Part shown: positions 8,871-17,957 of the stretch, piece by piece
Position numbering within the stretch: the stretch's first letter is position 1
Layout: every line of letters starts with the position of its first letter
Source: Ignavibacteriota bacterium
GTDB taxonomy: Bacteria; Bacteroidota; Ignavibacteria; Ignavibacteriales; Melioribacteraceae
Direction of reading: 5' to 3'
Assembly: GCA_016708125.1 (NCBI GenBank)
Contig: JADJGF010000001.1
Coordinates: 1,324,001-1,388,000, forward strand
DNA length: 64,000 nt
Program-made: the position numbers and the translations under genes
Notes under the pieces: generated by a model
What the model saw: only the letters and a program-made list of their open reading frames with translations
Databases searched by the model: none
What the model was told of the DNA's origin: nothing

Positions 8871-9908
8871 TCAGAGTGGTTCTTCGTGACTTAAACAGTG
8901 GATTGTTCCCAATCCCCAAACTAAATCAACGGAATGAATTCCGATCACTTCTCTATCCGGAAAAAGTTCTTTAATTATATTTAATGCAATTCTATCATTC
9001 GGATCGTTAAAAGTAGGAACCAATACTGCGTAATTAGAAATAAAAAAATTTGCGTAACTTGCTGGAAGTCGCATTCCTTCAAAAATAATTGGAGATGGCA
9101 TTGGAAGCTTAACCACATTGGGTTTAGAACCGTTTTCTAATTTTACATCTTCAAGAATTTCTAAATTTTCTTTTAGATTTTTGTAATTTTTATCGGATGA
9201 ATTTTCTTCACTGCAAATTAATAAAGTGTTGGAATTTACAAATCTGCACAAATCATCAACGTGTCCGTGTGTATCATCTCCTGCAATTCCATTTTTCAAC
9301 CAAATTACATTTTCAATTCCCAAATATTTTTGGAAAATTTCATCATAATCATTTTTGGTAAAACCGGGATTACGAGTTTGCACTTTTTCATCAAGCAGAC
9401 ATTCTTCTGTTGTTAATAAAGTTCCATTTCCATTTATATCAATTACGCCGCCTTCCAAAACAACATTTTTATTTTTATGAATTGCAGATTCAATTTCAAG
9501 ATTTATGTGTTTAGCTAAAATATGAGGAATTTTTCTATCCAATTTATGATTTGAATATTTCGCCCAACCATTGAAAGTAAACTCAACTGCTTTTGTTTTA
9601 TTTCCAACTTTTACAAATGAAGGCGAAGAATCACGCATCCATCCGCGATCTGTTTTGGCTATTATAAAATCAATATTTTCAGAAAAAATTTCTGCACGTG
9701 TTAAATAATTTTTAACTTTTTCTTGATGATTTTTTGATTGAACAATTATTCTAACAATTTCTCCGCGTGATAAATATTTTACAATTTCCGTGTAAACCCA
9801 ATGAATAGGCATAAACTTTCCGGGCCAATCTTCTTTTTGGTGAGGCCAGCAAATTATTGTTGATTTGTGTTCTTCCCATTCGGCGGGATATCTTAAATTT
9901 TCACTCAT
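8871..9908 (-). CDS. aguA: Agmatine deiminase
   Basis: Hydrolyses agmatine to N-carbamoylputrescine and ammonia in the arginine-decarboxylase route to putrescine. 345 residues of the guanidino-modifying, five-bladed propeller fold. Visible motifs: GWMRDSSPSF near 90-100 (substrate-binding Asp), GGVIDINGNGTLLTTEECLLD, the catalytic-His segment GDDTHGHVDDLCRF, and the C-terminal nucleophile in GLGTIHCLSHEEP (Cys338). The ATG overlaps the aguB stop by one base (TAATG), so the two are translationally coupled and encode consecutive steps. Confidence 0.95.
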   Translation of the reverse strand: MSENLRYPAEWEEHKSTIICWPHQKEDWPGKFMPIHWVYTEIVKYLSRGEIVRIIVQSKNHQEKVKNYLTRAEIFSENIDFIIAKTDRGWMRDSSPSFVKVGNKTKAVEFTFNGWAKYSNHKLDRKIPHILAKHINLEIESAIHKNKNVVLEGGVIDINGNGTLLTTEECLLDEKVQTRNPGFTKNDYDEIFQKYLGIENVIWLKNGIAGDDTHGHVDDLCRFVNSNTLLICSEENSSDKNYKNLKENLEILEDVKLENGSKPNVVKLPMPSPIIFEGMRLPASYANFFISNYAVLVPTFNDPNDRIALNIIKELFPDREVIGIHSVDLVWGLGTIHCLSHEEPL

Positions 9909-10810
9909 TAATTTTCATCCAAAAATCTTTTAGTTATTCCGTCATAAGCATCAATTCTTCTATCGCGTAAGAACGGCCAATTCCGTCTTATAGTTTCAAT
10001 ATGATTTAAATCTATTTCTGCCAATAAAATTTCTTCTTTATCCTCAGAAGCTTTGGCTATAAAAACTCCTTGAGGATCACAAATAAATGACGAACCCCAA
10101 AATATAATTCCGTCTTGCTCTTTTACGGTTTTTTCAAAACCAATTCTATTTGCAGAAGCAACGTAAACTCCATTTGCTATTGCATGAGAACGTTGAATTG
10201 TAATCCACGAATCTTGTTGAGCTTTTCCGTATCTTTCTTTTTCAGATGGATGCCAGCCAATAGCGGTGGGATAAAATAAAACTTCTGCCCCTTTTAAAGC
10301 TGTTAATCTTGCGCCTTCCGGAAACCATTGATCCCAACAAATTAATGTTCCAATTTTTCCGAATTTAGTTTGGAAAGTTTTAAATCCTAAATCGCCGGGA
10401 GTGAAATAATATTTTTCATAAAATGCCGGATCATCCGGAATATGCATTTTTCTGTAAACTCCTAAAACTGAACCATCTGCATCAATAATTACATTACTGT
10501 TGTGATAAATTCCCGGTGCGCGTTTTTCAAAAATTGGTACAATTATCGAAACTTTATTTTTTTTTGCGGATTTCTGAAAAGCCGAAACTGAAGGACCATC
10601 AATTGTTTCTGCTAAATTAAAAAGTGATGAATCTTCCTTCTGACAAAAATATTGCGAACGGTAAAGTTCCGGCAGACAAATAACTTGTGCGCCTTTTTTT
10701 GCAGCTTTATCAACCCAAGATAAAGTTTTCTTTGTATTATCTTTCAAATCAGATGAAAACGCAAGCTGTAAAAGTCCAATAGTATATTTATTATTTTTTG
10801 TTTTACTCAT
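9908..10810 (-). CDS. aguB: N-carbamoylputrescine amidase
   Basis: Nitrilase-superfamily hydrolase that converts N-carbamoylputrescine to putrescine, CO2 and ammonia. With the ATG at 10810 (GGA about 9 nt upstream; an in-frame TTG four codons earlier overlaps this site and is less likely) the protein has 300 residues and the complete catalytic triad: Glu48 in LPELY, Lys121 in YRKMHIPDD, and Cys158 in ICWDQWFPE. The segment RRNWPFLRDRRID near the C-terminus is characteristic of the AguB branch. First gene of the aguB-aguA operon. No arginine decarboxylase gene is in the window. Confidence 0.95.
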   Translation of the reverse strand: MSKTKNNKYTIGLLQLAFSSDLKDNTKKTLSWVDKAAKKGAQVICLPELYRSQYFCQKEDSSLFNLAETIDGPSVSAFQKSAKKNKVSIIVPIFEKRAPGIYHNSNVIIDADGSVLGVYRKMHIPDDPAFYEKYYFTPGDLGFKTFQTKFGKIGTLICWDQWFPEGARLTALKGAEVLFYPTAIGWHPSEKERYGKAQQDSWITIQRSHAIANGVYVASANRIGFEKTVKEQDGIIFWGSSFICDPQGVFIAKASEDKEEILLAEIDLNHIETIRRNWPFLRDRRIDAYDGITKRFLDEN

Positions 10811-10977
10811 TTTATATTCCAAAACATTAATAAGTGAAATATAAAAAACTTTTCATTTTCAATTTTATAATTTGTAAAAGTTTCTATGTTTAACTTGATT
10901 TTTGGATAAAACATTATAATCTTATAATTAGGTTTTAAAGTAATTCTCAATTTCAAACAAAATAAAGGAAATAAATT

Positions 10978-11229
10978 ATGGGAATTTTATCATGGATAGT
11001 TTTTGGATTGATAGCCGGAGCAGTTGCTAAATTAATTATGCCTGGTAAAGATCCCGGCGGTATGATAATTACAATTTTAATTGGAGTTGCCGGAGCTTTC
11101 GTCGGCGGTTTTATTGGATCTTTTTTAGGATTGGGAGATATTTCCGGATTTGATTTCAGAAGTTTCGCAATGGCAATTGCCGGTTCAATTATTTTACTTT
11201 TCATTTATCGAAAATTTAAATCAAAATAA
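10978..11229 (+). CDS. GlsB/YeaQ/YmgE-family stress-associated membrane protein
   Basis: 83-residue hydrophobic protein with three predicted membrane helices and the family's glycine-rich pattern: WIVFGLIAGAVAKLIMPG at the N-terminus, then GAFVGGFIGSFLG. These were once called transglycosylase-associated proteins; they respond to envelope or acid stress and have no proven enzymatic activity. AGGA about 10 nt before the ATG supports the start. A strong terminator hairpin follows directly, so it is a one-gene unit. Confidence 0.88.
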   Translation: MGILSWIVFGLIAGAVAKLIMPGKDPGGMIITILIGVAGAFVGGFIGSFLGLGDISGFDFRSFAMAIAGSIILLFIYRKFKSK

Positions 11230-11236
11230 ATAATTT

Positions 11237-11277
11237 GAGAGTATATAATTTTTGTATGCTCTCATTTTTTTCTTTTA
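11237..11277 (+). terminator. Rho-independent terminator after the GlsB-like gene
   Basis: A 9-bp stem (GAGAGTATA at 11237-11245 with TATGCTCTC at 11255-11263, one G-U pair) closes a 9-nt loop and is followed by a run of mostly T to 11277. It starts 8 bp after the stop codon. Confidence 0.85.
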
Positions 11278-11355
11278 ATATTTCCTTAATTATCTCTTTA
11301 GTTTAATAAAACAATTCTTATTTTTAAATAAGTTTTAATTGAATGGAGATAAATT

Positions 11356-12476
11356 ATGAATTCCCAAAATTCAAATTCCTTTAATAATTCAAGAAGAGAT
11401 TTTATCAAAAAAGTTTCTCTTGGAGCCGGTGCAATTTCATTAGGTTTTACTTCACCACTATTTAGAAGTAAAAATTTTCTTGATGATAAAAATAATAAAA
11501 TGGGAATTGCACTTGTCGGACTTGGGAATTACAGTAAAAATAATTTAGCTCCGGCACTTCAAGAAACTAATGAATGTTATCTTGCCGGAATTGTTACCGG
11601 AACTCCTTCCAAAGCTGATGAATGGTCGAAGAAATATAATATTCCGCAAAACAATATTTACAATTATGAAAATTTTGATAACATAATTAATAACGATGAA
11701 ATAAAAATTGTATATGTGGTTCTGCCGAATTCAATGCACGCCGAGTTTACAATCCGTGCAGCAAAAGCCGGCAAACATGTTATCTGCGAAAAGCCAATGG
11801 CAATGGATGTAAAAGAATGTCAAACAATGATTAATGCGTGCAAAGAAAATAATGTCGGACTATCAATTGGTTACAGAATGCAATACGAACAGCATACAAT
11901 TGAAATTATAAGAATGGCGAGAGAAAAAGAATTTGGAAATTTGGTTACAATAAATGCCGGTGCCGGATTTTATATGGGAAACACAAATGCATGGCGGGCA
12001 AAAAAGCAATGGGCGGCGGTGCAATGCAAGATATTGGAGTTTATTCATTGAATGCGGCAAGATATGTAACCGGCGAAGAACCCGTTTCTGTAACTGCTCA
12101 AAGTTATAATTCCAGACCAAATGAATTAACCGAAATTGATGAAACCGTTACTTTCCAACTTTTATTTCCAAGCGGATTAATTGCAAATTGTATGGGAAGT
12201 TTTGGATTGGGAGTCTCTAATCTTTATGTTCAAGCAAGAAATGGCTGGTTTGGTTTAAATCCATTTTCTTCTTATAGGGGAATAAAAGGAATTAGTTCAA
12301 AAGGACCAATTCAGTTTACCGAGAAAAATCAGCAAGCTATTCAAATGGATGAAATGGCAATTTCGTTTAGAGATAATAAACCTTTAAAAGTTACTGGCGA
12401 AGAAGGATTAAAAGACGTAAGAATTATTAACGCAATTGAAGAATCTATTAAAACTAATTCTAAAATTATGTTATAA
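11356..12476 (+). pseudogene. Tat-exported Gfo/Idh/MocA-family oxidoreductase, split by a -1 frameshift
   Basis: The first frame (11356-12051) has a Tat signal (SRRDFIKK, Arg13-Arg14), Rossmann motif GLGNYS and EKPM (145-148), but after Lys217 it runs 14 unrelated codons to a stop. The normal continuation, AMGGGAMQDIGVYSLNAARYVTGEEP, lies in the -1 frame from 12006 to 12476. Joining the frames gives 373 residues, the usual size for periplasmic members that act on sugars. The junction is GCA AAA AAG, so either one A is missing from an A6 run (mutation or sequencing error) or ribosomes shift at a dnaX-type slippery site. Annotated as a pseudogene by default; the two halves are otherwise intact. 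Confidence 0.8.
12000..12006 (+). other. A AAA AAG heptamer in zero frame at the frameshift junction
   Basis: In the reading frame of the upstream half the codons are GCA AAA AAG, which is the X XXY YYZ slippery arrangement of the E. coli dnaX type. A one-base backward slip here yields exactly the expected GCA ATG GGC continuation. I see no convincing downstream stem-loop by eye; GGCGGG directly upstream is only a weak Shine-Dalgarno-like element. Confidence 0.6.
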
Positions 12477-12567
12477 GTTTAAAAATCTTAAAATGAATAG
12501 AACGCAGATTTTACTGATCTATTATGATTTTCATGAATAATTTTTTGAAGAAAAAAATTAATCAAAT

Positions 12568-13632
12568 CTAATTTTTAATTACTCTTTTTTCAACTCCTTC
12601 AAACGTCATTTTAATTGGTAAGATAAATCCATTTTCATCAAAGTACATTCTGTCAATACAAACTTCTCTATGATTTCCATTTGTAGTATTTAATGGTCTG
12701 CGATGATATGAAATATACCATTCATTTGTATTGGGAATTTCAAAACATGAATGATGTCCCGCTCCCGTTGCAATTGTTGAATCTTGCTGTAAAATTTTTC
12801 CTATTCTTTTAAATGGACCAATCGGCGAATCTCCGATTGCATAAGCCACACTATAATCGGGACCAGTCCAGCCGCCTTCAGACCACATAAAATAATATTT
12901 ACCATTTCGCTTAAATAAGAAAGAGCCTTCAACATAATTTTCCGGAGTAATTTCTTTAAAAATTTCTCCATTGTTAAAAGGTATTAATTCATTATTAAGT
13001 TTAACTACATTGCAATGTTTCCATCCGCCGTAATACATGTAAATTGTGTTGTCATCATCTCTAAAAACAAATTGGTCAATTGGTTGAGCACCGTTATAAA
13101 ATTTATTGATTAGAGGTTTTCCAATTGCATCAAAATATGGTCCTTCCGGTTTTTCACTTACGGCAACGCCAATTCCACCAAGCTGATTATCATTCTGAAT
13201 ATCATTTGCGCTGAAGAAAAGATAATATTTTCTATTTGCATAAAATATTGATGGAGCCCAAATTGAATATGCCGCCCATGAAATATTTTCAACATCCAAA
13301 ATGTGTGAATGTTTTTTCCAAGTAATTAAATCTTCTGAAGAAAAAGCATCAAGAAATGTTTGTTTTAAATATTGCGGATTTATTGTGTTTTTCTGTAACT
13401 CGATTTGCTCTGTAGTTAAATTTGATGGAGTATAATTTCCTTCAAATTCATCAGAAAAAGTTGGGAAAATCCAAAATTTATTTTCAAATATTTCTGCTTC
13501 GGGATCAGCATACCAGCCTTTAATTATTGGGTTTCCGGAATATTTATTAGAAATATTTTCTGTTAAATTTTCTTGCGCAAAAATCGAAATCTGTAATAAA
13601 ATAGTTAGAAAAAAAGAAATTAGTTCTTTCAT
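12568..13632 (-). CDS. Secreted glycoside hydrolase, GH43-like five-bladed propeller
   Basis: 354 residues with a signal peptide ending FAQ (about 1-20). GH43 enzymes cleave arabinan, xylan or arabinoxylan linkages with inversion. The three expected catalytic acids can be placed by motif: base Asp43 (KGWYADPEAEIF), pKa-modulating Asp186 (QPIDQFVFRDDD) and acid Glu235 (YVEGSFLFKRNGKYY). The usual WAPD blade motif reads WAPS here (126-129); that Asp is not one of the three catalytic acids. The AGHHSCFEIPNTNEWYISYH segment fits the last blade. Specificity cannot be assigned. It is transcribed alone, converging on the broken oxidoreductase, which might also act on sugars. Confidence 0.85.
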   Translation of the reverse strand: MKELISFFLTILLQISIFAQENLTENISNKYSGNPIIKGWYADPEAEIFENKFWIFPTFSDEFEGNYTPSNLTTEQIELQKNTINPQYLKQTFLDAFSSEDLITWKKHSHILDVENISWAAYSIWAPSIFYANRKYYLFFSANDIQNDNQLGGIGVAVSEKPEGPYFDAIGKPLINKFYNGAQPIDQFVFRDDDNTIYMYYGGWKHCNVVKLNNELIPFNNGEIFKEITPENYVEGSFLFKRNGKYYFMWSEGGWTGPDYSVAYAIGDSPIGPFKRIGKILQQDSTIATGAGHHSCFEIPNTNEWYISYHRRPLNTTNGNHREVCIDRMYFDENGFILPIKMTFEGVEKRVIKN

Positions 13633-13680
13633 AAGTTTTTAGGATGATAAATGATTCTTACATTTGTTTACGGTATGGTA

Positions 13681-14385
13681 TTATTTAATCAGCCTCTTTA
13701 TTTCGTCAAGGATTTGTTCAATTACTTCGATGTTGTATATTTTTTTTGTTCCGCTTGAACTTTTAGTAGAAAATACAAAAAATACTTTTCCACCAAATTC
13801 TTTTTCAAATCGTTCGTGATTTTTTCTGTGCATTTCAATCCATTGATATTGGTTAAGTGCTTGTCCCGATGCGATTGGTTTTATCTGAATACCAATGTTT
13901 TTAACATTTATTTTTACGAAAAAATCTACACCGTAAGTTCTATCCCAAATATCAGGTGCCGGCTCAATTTTGTACCCGATTGCACCTTCAAGTTGTCCGT
14001 AAATTGTGTCTATTTCTGTGCGATAGCCTTCATAGGTGCGGTTAAGAACTAAATTATATGCATAATCAATACATTCTTCTTCTGAAATCTGTTCAAGTTC
14101 ATGTTGAACAATTTCTGAAAGTTTGACATAAAGAGTTTGACCAAGACTTGTGATATATTCTCTTGTAATTTTGAGACCGTCTTTTTTCTTCTGTTTTGCT
14201 TGATTAAAATAAAACTGTTCCCATTCTTCATATTTTGAAGGAGCGCATGTTCTAATCAATTCGGATGTAGTTCCAACACTATGAGCTTTGTTTAAACCCC
14301 AACGGTTCATACCGTAGTTTAAAAGTGTTTCTCGTTTGAATTTTAGATTATATCCTTCCGAACCAGATATGTGTTCCTTAGCCAT
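13681..14385 (-). CDS. Type II restriction endonuclease, MjaI-like (probable CTAG specificity)
   Basis: 234 residues. The N-terminal NRWGLNKAHSVGTTSELIR followed by APSKYEEWEQFY matches my memory of the RE_MjaI family. A plausible PD-(D/E)xK core is Asp154 in YGVDFF with Gln167-x-Lys169 in IGIQIKP. MjaI cuts CTAG, so that specificity is inferred by family only. The start overlaps the methylase stop by 8 bp, so the nuclease is translated after, and probably coupled to, its protecting methylase. The base composition of the pair is visibly less AT-rich than its neighbours, consistent with acquisition by transfer. Confidence 0.75.
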   Translation of the reverse strand: MAKEHISGSEGYNLKFKRETLLNYGMNRWGLNKAHSVGTTSELIRTCAPSKYEEWEQFYFNQAKQKKKDGLKITREYITSLGQTLYVKLSEIVQHELEQISEEECIDYAYNLVLNRTYEGYRTEIDTIYGQLEGAIGYKIEPAPDIWDRTYGVDFFVKINVKNIGIQIKPIASGQALNQYQWIEMHRKNHERFEKEFGGKVFFVFSTKSSSGTKKIYNIEVIEQILDEIKRLIK

Positions 14386-15673
14386 TTTGTTCTAAAAGTA
14401 GGTTTAAAAATTTGTCTTTGTACTTAAAATCAATGTTGCTGTCCACTTGAACCAAACCGTTTTTAACCAAATGAGCATTGATAAATGTTTTGTTTTCTAA
14501 ATAGAGATAGCAAAGTAAATTGTTTTCGCTATCGTATTTTACATTGTCGTATTTTAGGAAAACTCGTTTCCCTTTTGTTCTTTCAACTATAAATTTTGTC
14601 GCTTTTCCATTTATAATAGGGTTTTCCTTGATTCCAATAAGTTTTATTGTTAAGTCGTTGCTTAAACGAATTTTTTCTGGGCTAATGACTTCTTTAACCG
14701 TAAAAAGTTCGTCTCGTTTGGTGGAACTGTCTTTATCAATCTTAGAACCAAATTGTAATTTCTTTATATCAATTTTTTTATCAAGTGTATGTGGGTCTCT
14801 GAAAATGTAAGGTTGTGTTTTTATCTTTTTTACAAAATCTGTTTTGATTGGTTTTTGTTCAGAGAAATCATATGTTGTTCCGTTTAAATCGTTTTGATGA
14901 ACTTCCAATTTTTCTTTTATGATTTGAACAAATTCAGGATTGATTTCGTAACCAACCGAATTTCTGCCCAGATTTTTTGAAGCCAGTGCTGTTGTTCCAC
15001 TTCCCATAAATGGATCAAGTATTGTTTCGCCAATAAATGAAAACATTTTGATTAATCGTTTTGGTAATTCATCGGGAAACATTGCAATGTGTCCGTTTTG
15101 CCTTGCACCTGCAAAATTCCAATGCCCTGCAAAATAAGTATTCCATTCTTCTGCTGTCATTTTGGAAAGTTCTTTCTGTTCTTTCGTTGGTTTTGGTGCA
15201 TCGCCCAATTTTTTGAAAACAAGAACAAACTCATAATCTAATTTTAAAATGCCATTTCTCGGATATGGATACGAACCCATTTGAACGCCACCGCCAGTGG
15301 TATTGGAAGTAGTAACTTTTTGCCATATGATTGCACCCATATAGTCAAAACCAATGATTTCACAGAATTTGATAATCTCTTCACGGATAGGGATGACTTT
15401 ATAACGTCCGTAATACACAGAGCGGGCAAATTGATCGCCAATATTTACACACAATCTACATCCATTGTGAAGGGCTCGGTAACACTCTTTCCAAACTAAA
15501 TTTAGGTTGTTAATGTAATTTTCGTAAGTGTCATGAAACCCGATTTGGTTATCAGTTCCGTAGTCTTTGAGCTGCCAATATGGAGGTGAAGTAATAGCCA
15601 AATGTACCGAATTGTCGGGCAATTCCGTCATTAATCTGCTGTCACCATTTACAATTTTATGATGTGTTTTCAT
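14378..15673 (-). CDS. Site-specific DNA methyltransferase with C-terminal SNase-like domain
   Basis: 431 residues. The catalytic motif TSPPYW (SPPYW 29-33) precedes the AdoMet-binding motif DPFMGSGTT (220-228), the beta-class order; SPPY is commonest in N4-cytosine enzymes, and CTAG N4-C methylation would fit the MjaI-like partner. After the methylase fold (about 1-260) and a charged linker, residues about 322-431 look like a staphylococcal-nuclease OB-fold: FTVKEVISPEKIRLSND, then IKLIGI, then INAHLVKNGLVQV. The acidic and arginine residues needed for SNase catalysis (the DGDT, RLxGIDxPE pattern) are absent, so this tail probably binds nucleic acid or protein. First gene of the restriction-modification unit. 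Confidence 0.82.
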   Translation of the reverse strand: MKTHHKIVNGDSRLMTELPDNSVHLAITSPPYWQLKDYGTDNQIGFHDTYENYINNLNLVWKECYRALHNGCRLCVNIGDQFARSVYYGRYKVIPIREEIIKFCEIIGFDYMGAIIWQKVTTSNTTGGGVQMGSYPYPRNGILKLDYEFVLVFKKLGDAPKPTKEQKELSKMTAEEWNTYFAGHWNFAGARQNGHIAMFPDELPKRLIKMFSFIGETILDPFMGSGTTALASKNLGRNSVGYEINPEFVQIIKEKLEVHQNDLNGTTYDFSEQKPIKTDFVKKIKTQPYIFRDPHTLDKKIDIKKLQFGSKIDKDSSTKRDELFTVKEVISPEKIRLSNDLTIKLIGIKENPIINGKATKFIVERTKGKRVFLKYDNVKYDSENNLLCYLYLENKTFINAHLVKNGLVQVDSNIDFKYKDKFLNLLLEQNG

Positions 15674-15790
15674 TTATGCAAAGTTACACAAAATATCCAA
15701 CTTTTTCTCATATTTTCAAAACAACATGGTCTTTCCGCTGTTATCAATAACGATTCAAAAAGTGAAACTACTTAGAATAAAAGCAAAAAA

Positions 15791-16843
15791 TTAGTCAATA
15801 AACAAATCTGCTATTTTTTCTGCATAATTTTTTGCATCGTAATCTCTAATATTCATAAGTACAATAACCGTTAAATTCAATTCCGGTATTTTCATATAAA
15901 TATTTGAAAATCCGCATGTGCTTCCGGTGTGATAAATTCTTTCATAATTTTTATAAGGATCCAATCTCCAGCCAAAACCATAATCAAATTCTTCACCTTT
16001 ATTATTTTTTCCTTTCACAAAAGATTGTACATATTTTTCTTTTGGTATAAGTGTGGGATTTTCAACTTCTTCATTCCATTTAAGCAAATCAATTGTTGAT
16101 GAATAAATTCCGCCATCGCCCAAAACTGCACTTGTTGAACTTTGATCCGAAAATTCAAATCCAGTATCCGTTTTCACATAACCGAAAGCACGATTGGGAA
16201 TTTCCGAAATTCCTTTTTCGTATGCAATTGAATTATTCATTTTTAACGGTTTGAAAATTCTTTCATTCAAAAACTCTGCAAAAGTTTTTCCGGAAAGTTT
16301 TTCAACAATTAATGCTAAAACTGCATAACCGGAATTTGAATATCTGTGCTCTTTTCCCGGCTCAAAGTATGTAGAATCTTGTTTCATCAAAATTTGCAAA
16401 ACATCTTTATCTTTAACTTGAATTGAATCATCATTCACAAAATCTTCGTAATCTAAAATTCCGGAAGTGTGCTGCAAAATATTTTTGATGGAAATTTTAT
16501 TTCCATATTTCGGAAATTCCGGGAAGAATTTTGTGAGCGAATCCGAAAAGGAAAGTTTTCTATCATTTTCCAAAAGTAAAATAGAAAAAGCCGTAAACTG
16601 TTTTGTAATTGAAGCTAATCTGAAATTTGTTTTTGGTTCAATTAAGATTTTATTTTCCAAATCCGCAAAACCAAAACATTTTTCATAAATTAAATTTTCA
16701 TCTTTCAAAACCGAAACGGAAACTCCCGGCGTCAATTCTTTCTGAAATTCAGAAAAAATATTATCAATTTTATTTTCCATGGAAATTGTTCCGCAAGAAA
16801 TTATAAATATTTGAAGTAAAAGTATGATTGGTATTTTTTTCAT
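15791..16843 (-). CDS. Serine beta-lactamase-like hydrolase (class C / esterase family) lipoprotein
   Basis: 350 residues with a lipoprotein signal (IISC, lipidated Cys17). Catalytic motifs of the penicillin-binding-protein-like serine hydrolases are present: S78-I-T-K81 (SxxK), Y168-S-N170 (YxN) and HTG near residue 307 in place of KTG, which is common in the esterase/peptidase branch rather than in true beta-lactamases. It probably cleaves a D-peptide or ester on the periplasmic side; the substrate is unknown. Transcribed alone. Confidence 0.88.
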   Translation of the reverse strand: MKKIPIILLLQIFIISCGTISMENKIDNIFSEFQKELTPGVSVSVLKDENLIYEKCFGFADLENKILIEPKTNFRLASITKQFTAFSILLLENDRKLSFSDSLTKFFPEFPKYGNKISIKNILQHTSGILDYEDFVNDDSIQVKDKDVLQILMKQDSTYFEPGKEHRYSNSGYAVLALIVEKLSGKTFAEFLNERIFKPLKMNNSIAYEKGISEIPNRAFGYVKTDTGFEFSDQSSTSAVLGDGGIYSSTIDLLKWNEEVENPTLIPKEKYVQSFVKGKNNKGEEFDYGFGWRLDPYKNYERIYHTGSTCGFSNIYMKIPELNLTVIVLMNIRDYDAKNYAEKIADLFID

Positions 16844-16997
16844 TTTCTAAAGTAAAATTTGTTTTGTAAAACTCTTCTATTTTGCAATTAAAACCAAATT
16901 TGGAGTTAAAATAATATTATGGGATATTTTATCCATTTAATTTTATTAAAAAGTTTTATATAATTCCGAACACTAAATTATTTATTTAAAAGAAGTT

Positions 16998-17708
16998 ATG
17001 AATAAGATATTTCATCCGGCAAATGAGCGCGGATATTTTGATCATGGTTGGTTAAAAACTTATCACTCGTTCAGTTTTGCAAATTGGTATTCGCCTCAAA
17101 AATTACATTTTGGAAAATTGCGAGTTTTAAATGATGATTGGGTTGCGCCTGCAGAAGGTTTTGGTAAACATCCGCACGATAATATGGAAATTGTTACAAT
17201 TCCGTTAAATGGAAGTTTGGCTCACAAAGACAGCATGGGACATCAAGAAAATATAAAACCAAACGAAGTTCAAGTTATGTCGGCGGGAACGGGAATAACT
17301 CATTCCGAATTTAACGCTTCCGATTCTGAAAATGTTGAACTTTTGCAGATTTGGGTTTTTCCAAATAGAAGCGGACACACGCCACGTTATGATCAAAAAT
17401 ATTTTGATCCAAGTGAAAGAAAAAATAAACTTCAAACAATTGTGTCGCCGGATAAAAATGCCAACTTACTTTGGCTTAATCAAGATGCATATTTTAATTT
17501 GGGAGATTTTGAAAAAGGCAAAACTATTTCCTACAAAATTCATAATGAAAATAATGGTGTTTACATTTTTAATATTGAAGGAAAAATTAAGATTTCTGAT
17601 GAAACTTTAAATCGCAGAGATGCTTTGGGAATTTGGGAAATAGAAAGTTTTGAAATTTCAGCAGAAGAAGATTCCAAATTTTTGCTAATTGAAATTCCGA
17701 TGAAATAA
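16998..17708 (+). CDS. Pirin-family bicupin protein
   Basis: 236 residues with the pirin N-terminal signature (RGYFDHGWLKTYHSFSFANW) and the metal site His58, His60 (GKHPHDNME), His102 and Glu104 (TGITHSEFN). The arrangement matches iron-binding pirins such as YhhW, some of which oxidise quercetin; the physiological role in bacteria is mostly unknown. Cytoplasmic. The start has AAGAAG upstream. It is followed by AT-only dyad symmetry at 17700-17718 that might act as a weak terminator. Confidence 0.93.
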   Translation: MNKIFHPANERGYFDHGWLKTYHSFSFANWYSPQKLHFGKLRVLNDDWVAPAEGFGKHPHDNMEIVTIPLNGSLAHKDSMGHQENIKPNEVQVMSAGTGITHSEFNASDSENVELLQIWVFPNRSGHTPRYDQKYFDPSERKNKLQTIVSPDKNANLLWLNQDAYFNLGDFEKGKTISYKIHNENNGVYIFNIEGKIKISDETLNRRDALGIWEIESFEISAEEDSKFLLIEIPMK

Positions 17709-17957
17709 TTTATTTCATTTTCTTCATATAATCTTCATTCACATCACCATAAATAACATTTATTTTTGTTTTTTGTTTCAATCCTCAATTATGAAACACA
17801 ATATCCGATAATGTAAATTAAATGGGGGATTTTCAGTGCCTAAAATTTTTAGGGTTAGAGATCTCTTGCTTCTTCATAATTTCCTGCAATTGTTTTCTTC
17901 CTCTAACAACTTTCGGCAATTTATTATTTTTGAAAATCATCTTCAAGGGGGTAAACA

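Noticed and set aside
10953..11204. Minus-strand frame opposite the GlsB-like gene
   Set aside because: Low-complexity proline/isoleucine product antisense to a clear family member; not a gene.
14420..14710. Active staphylococcal-nuclease domain at the methylase C-terminus
   Set aside because: The residues needed for SNase catalysis are not present; only the fold-like pattern remains.
17709..17957. Riboswitch or structured leader upstream of the broken chemoreceptor
   Set aside because: Only a short CCTAAAA/TTTTAGG hairpin (17839-17853) and a fragment resembling the dispersed repeat (AGAGATCTCTTGCT) are visible; no known aptamer pattern.
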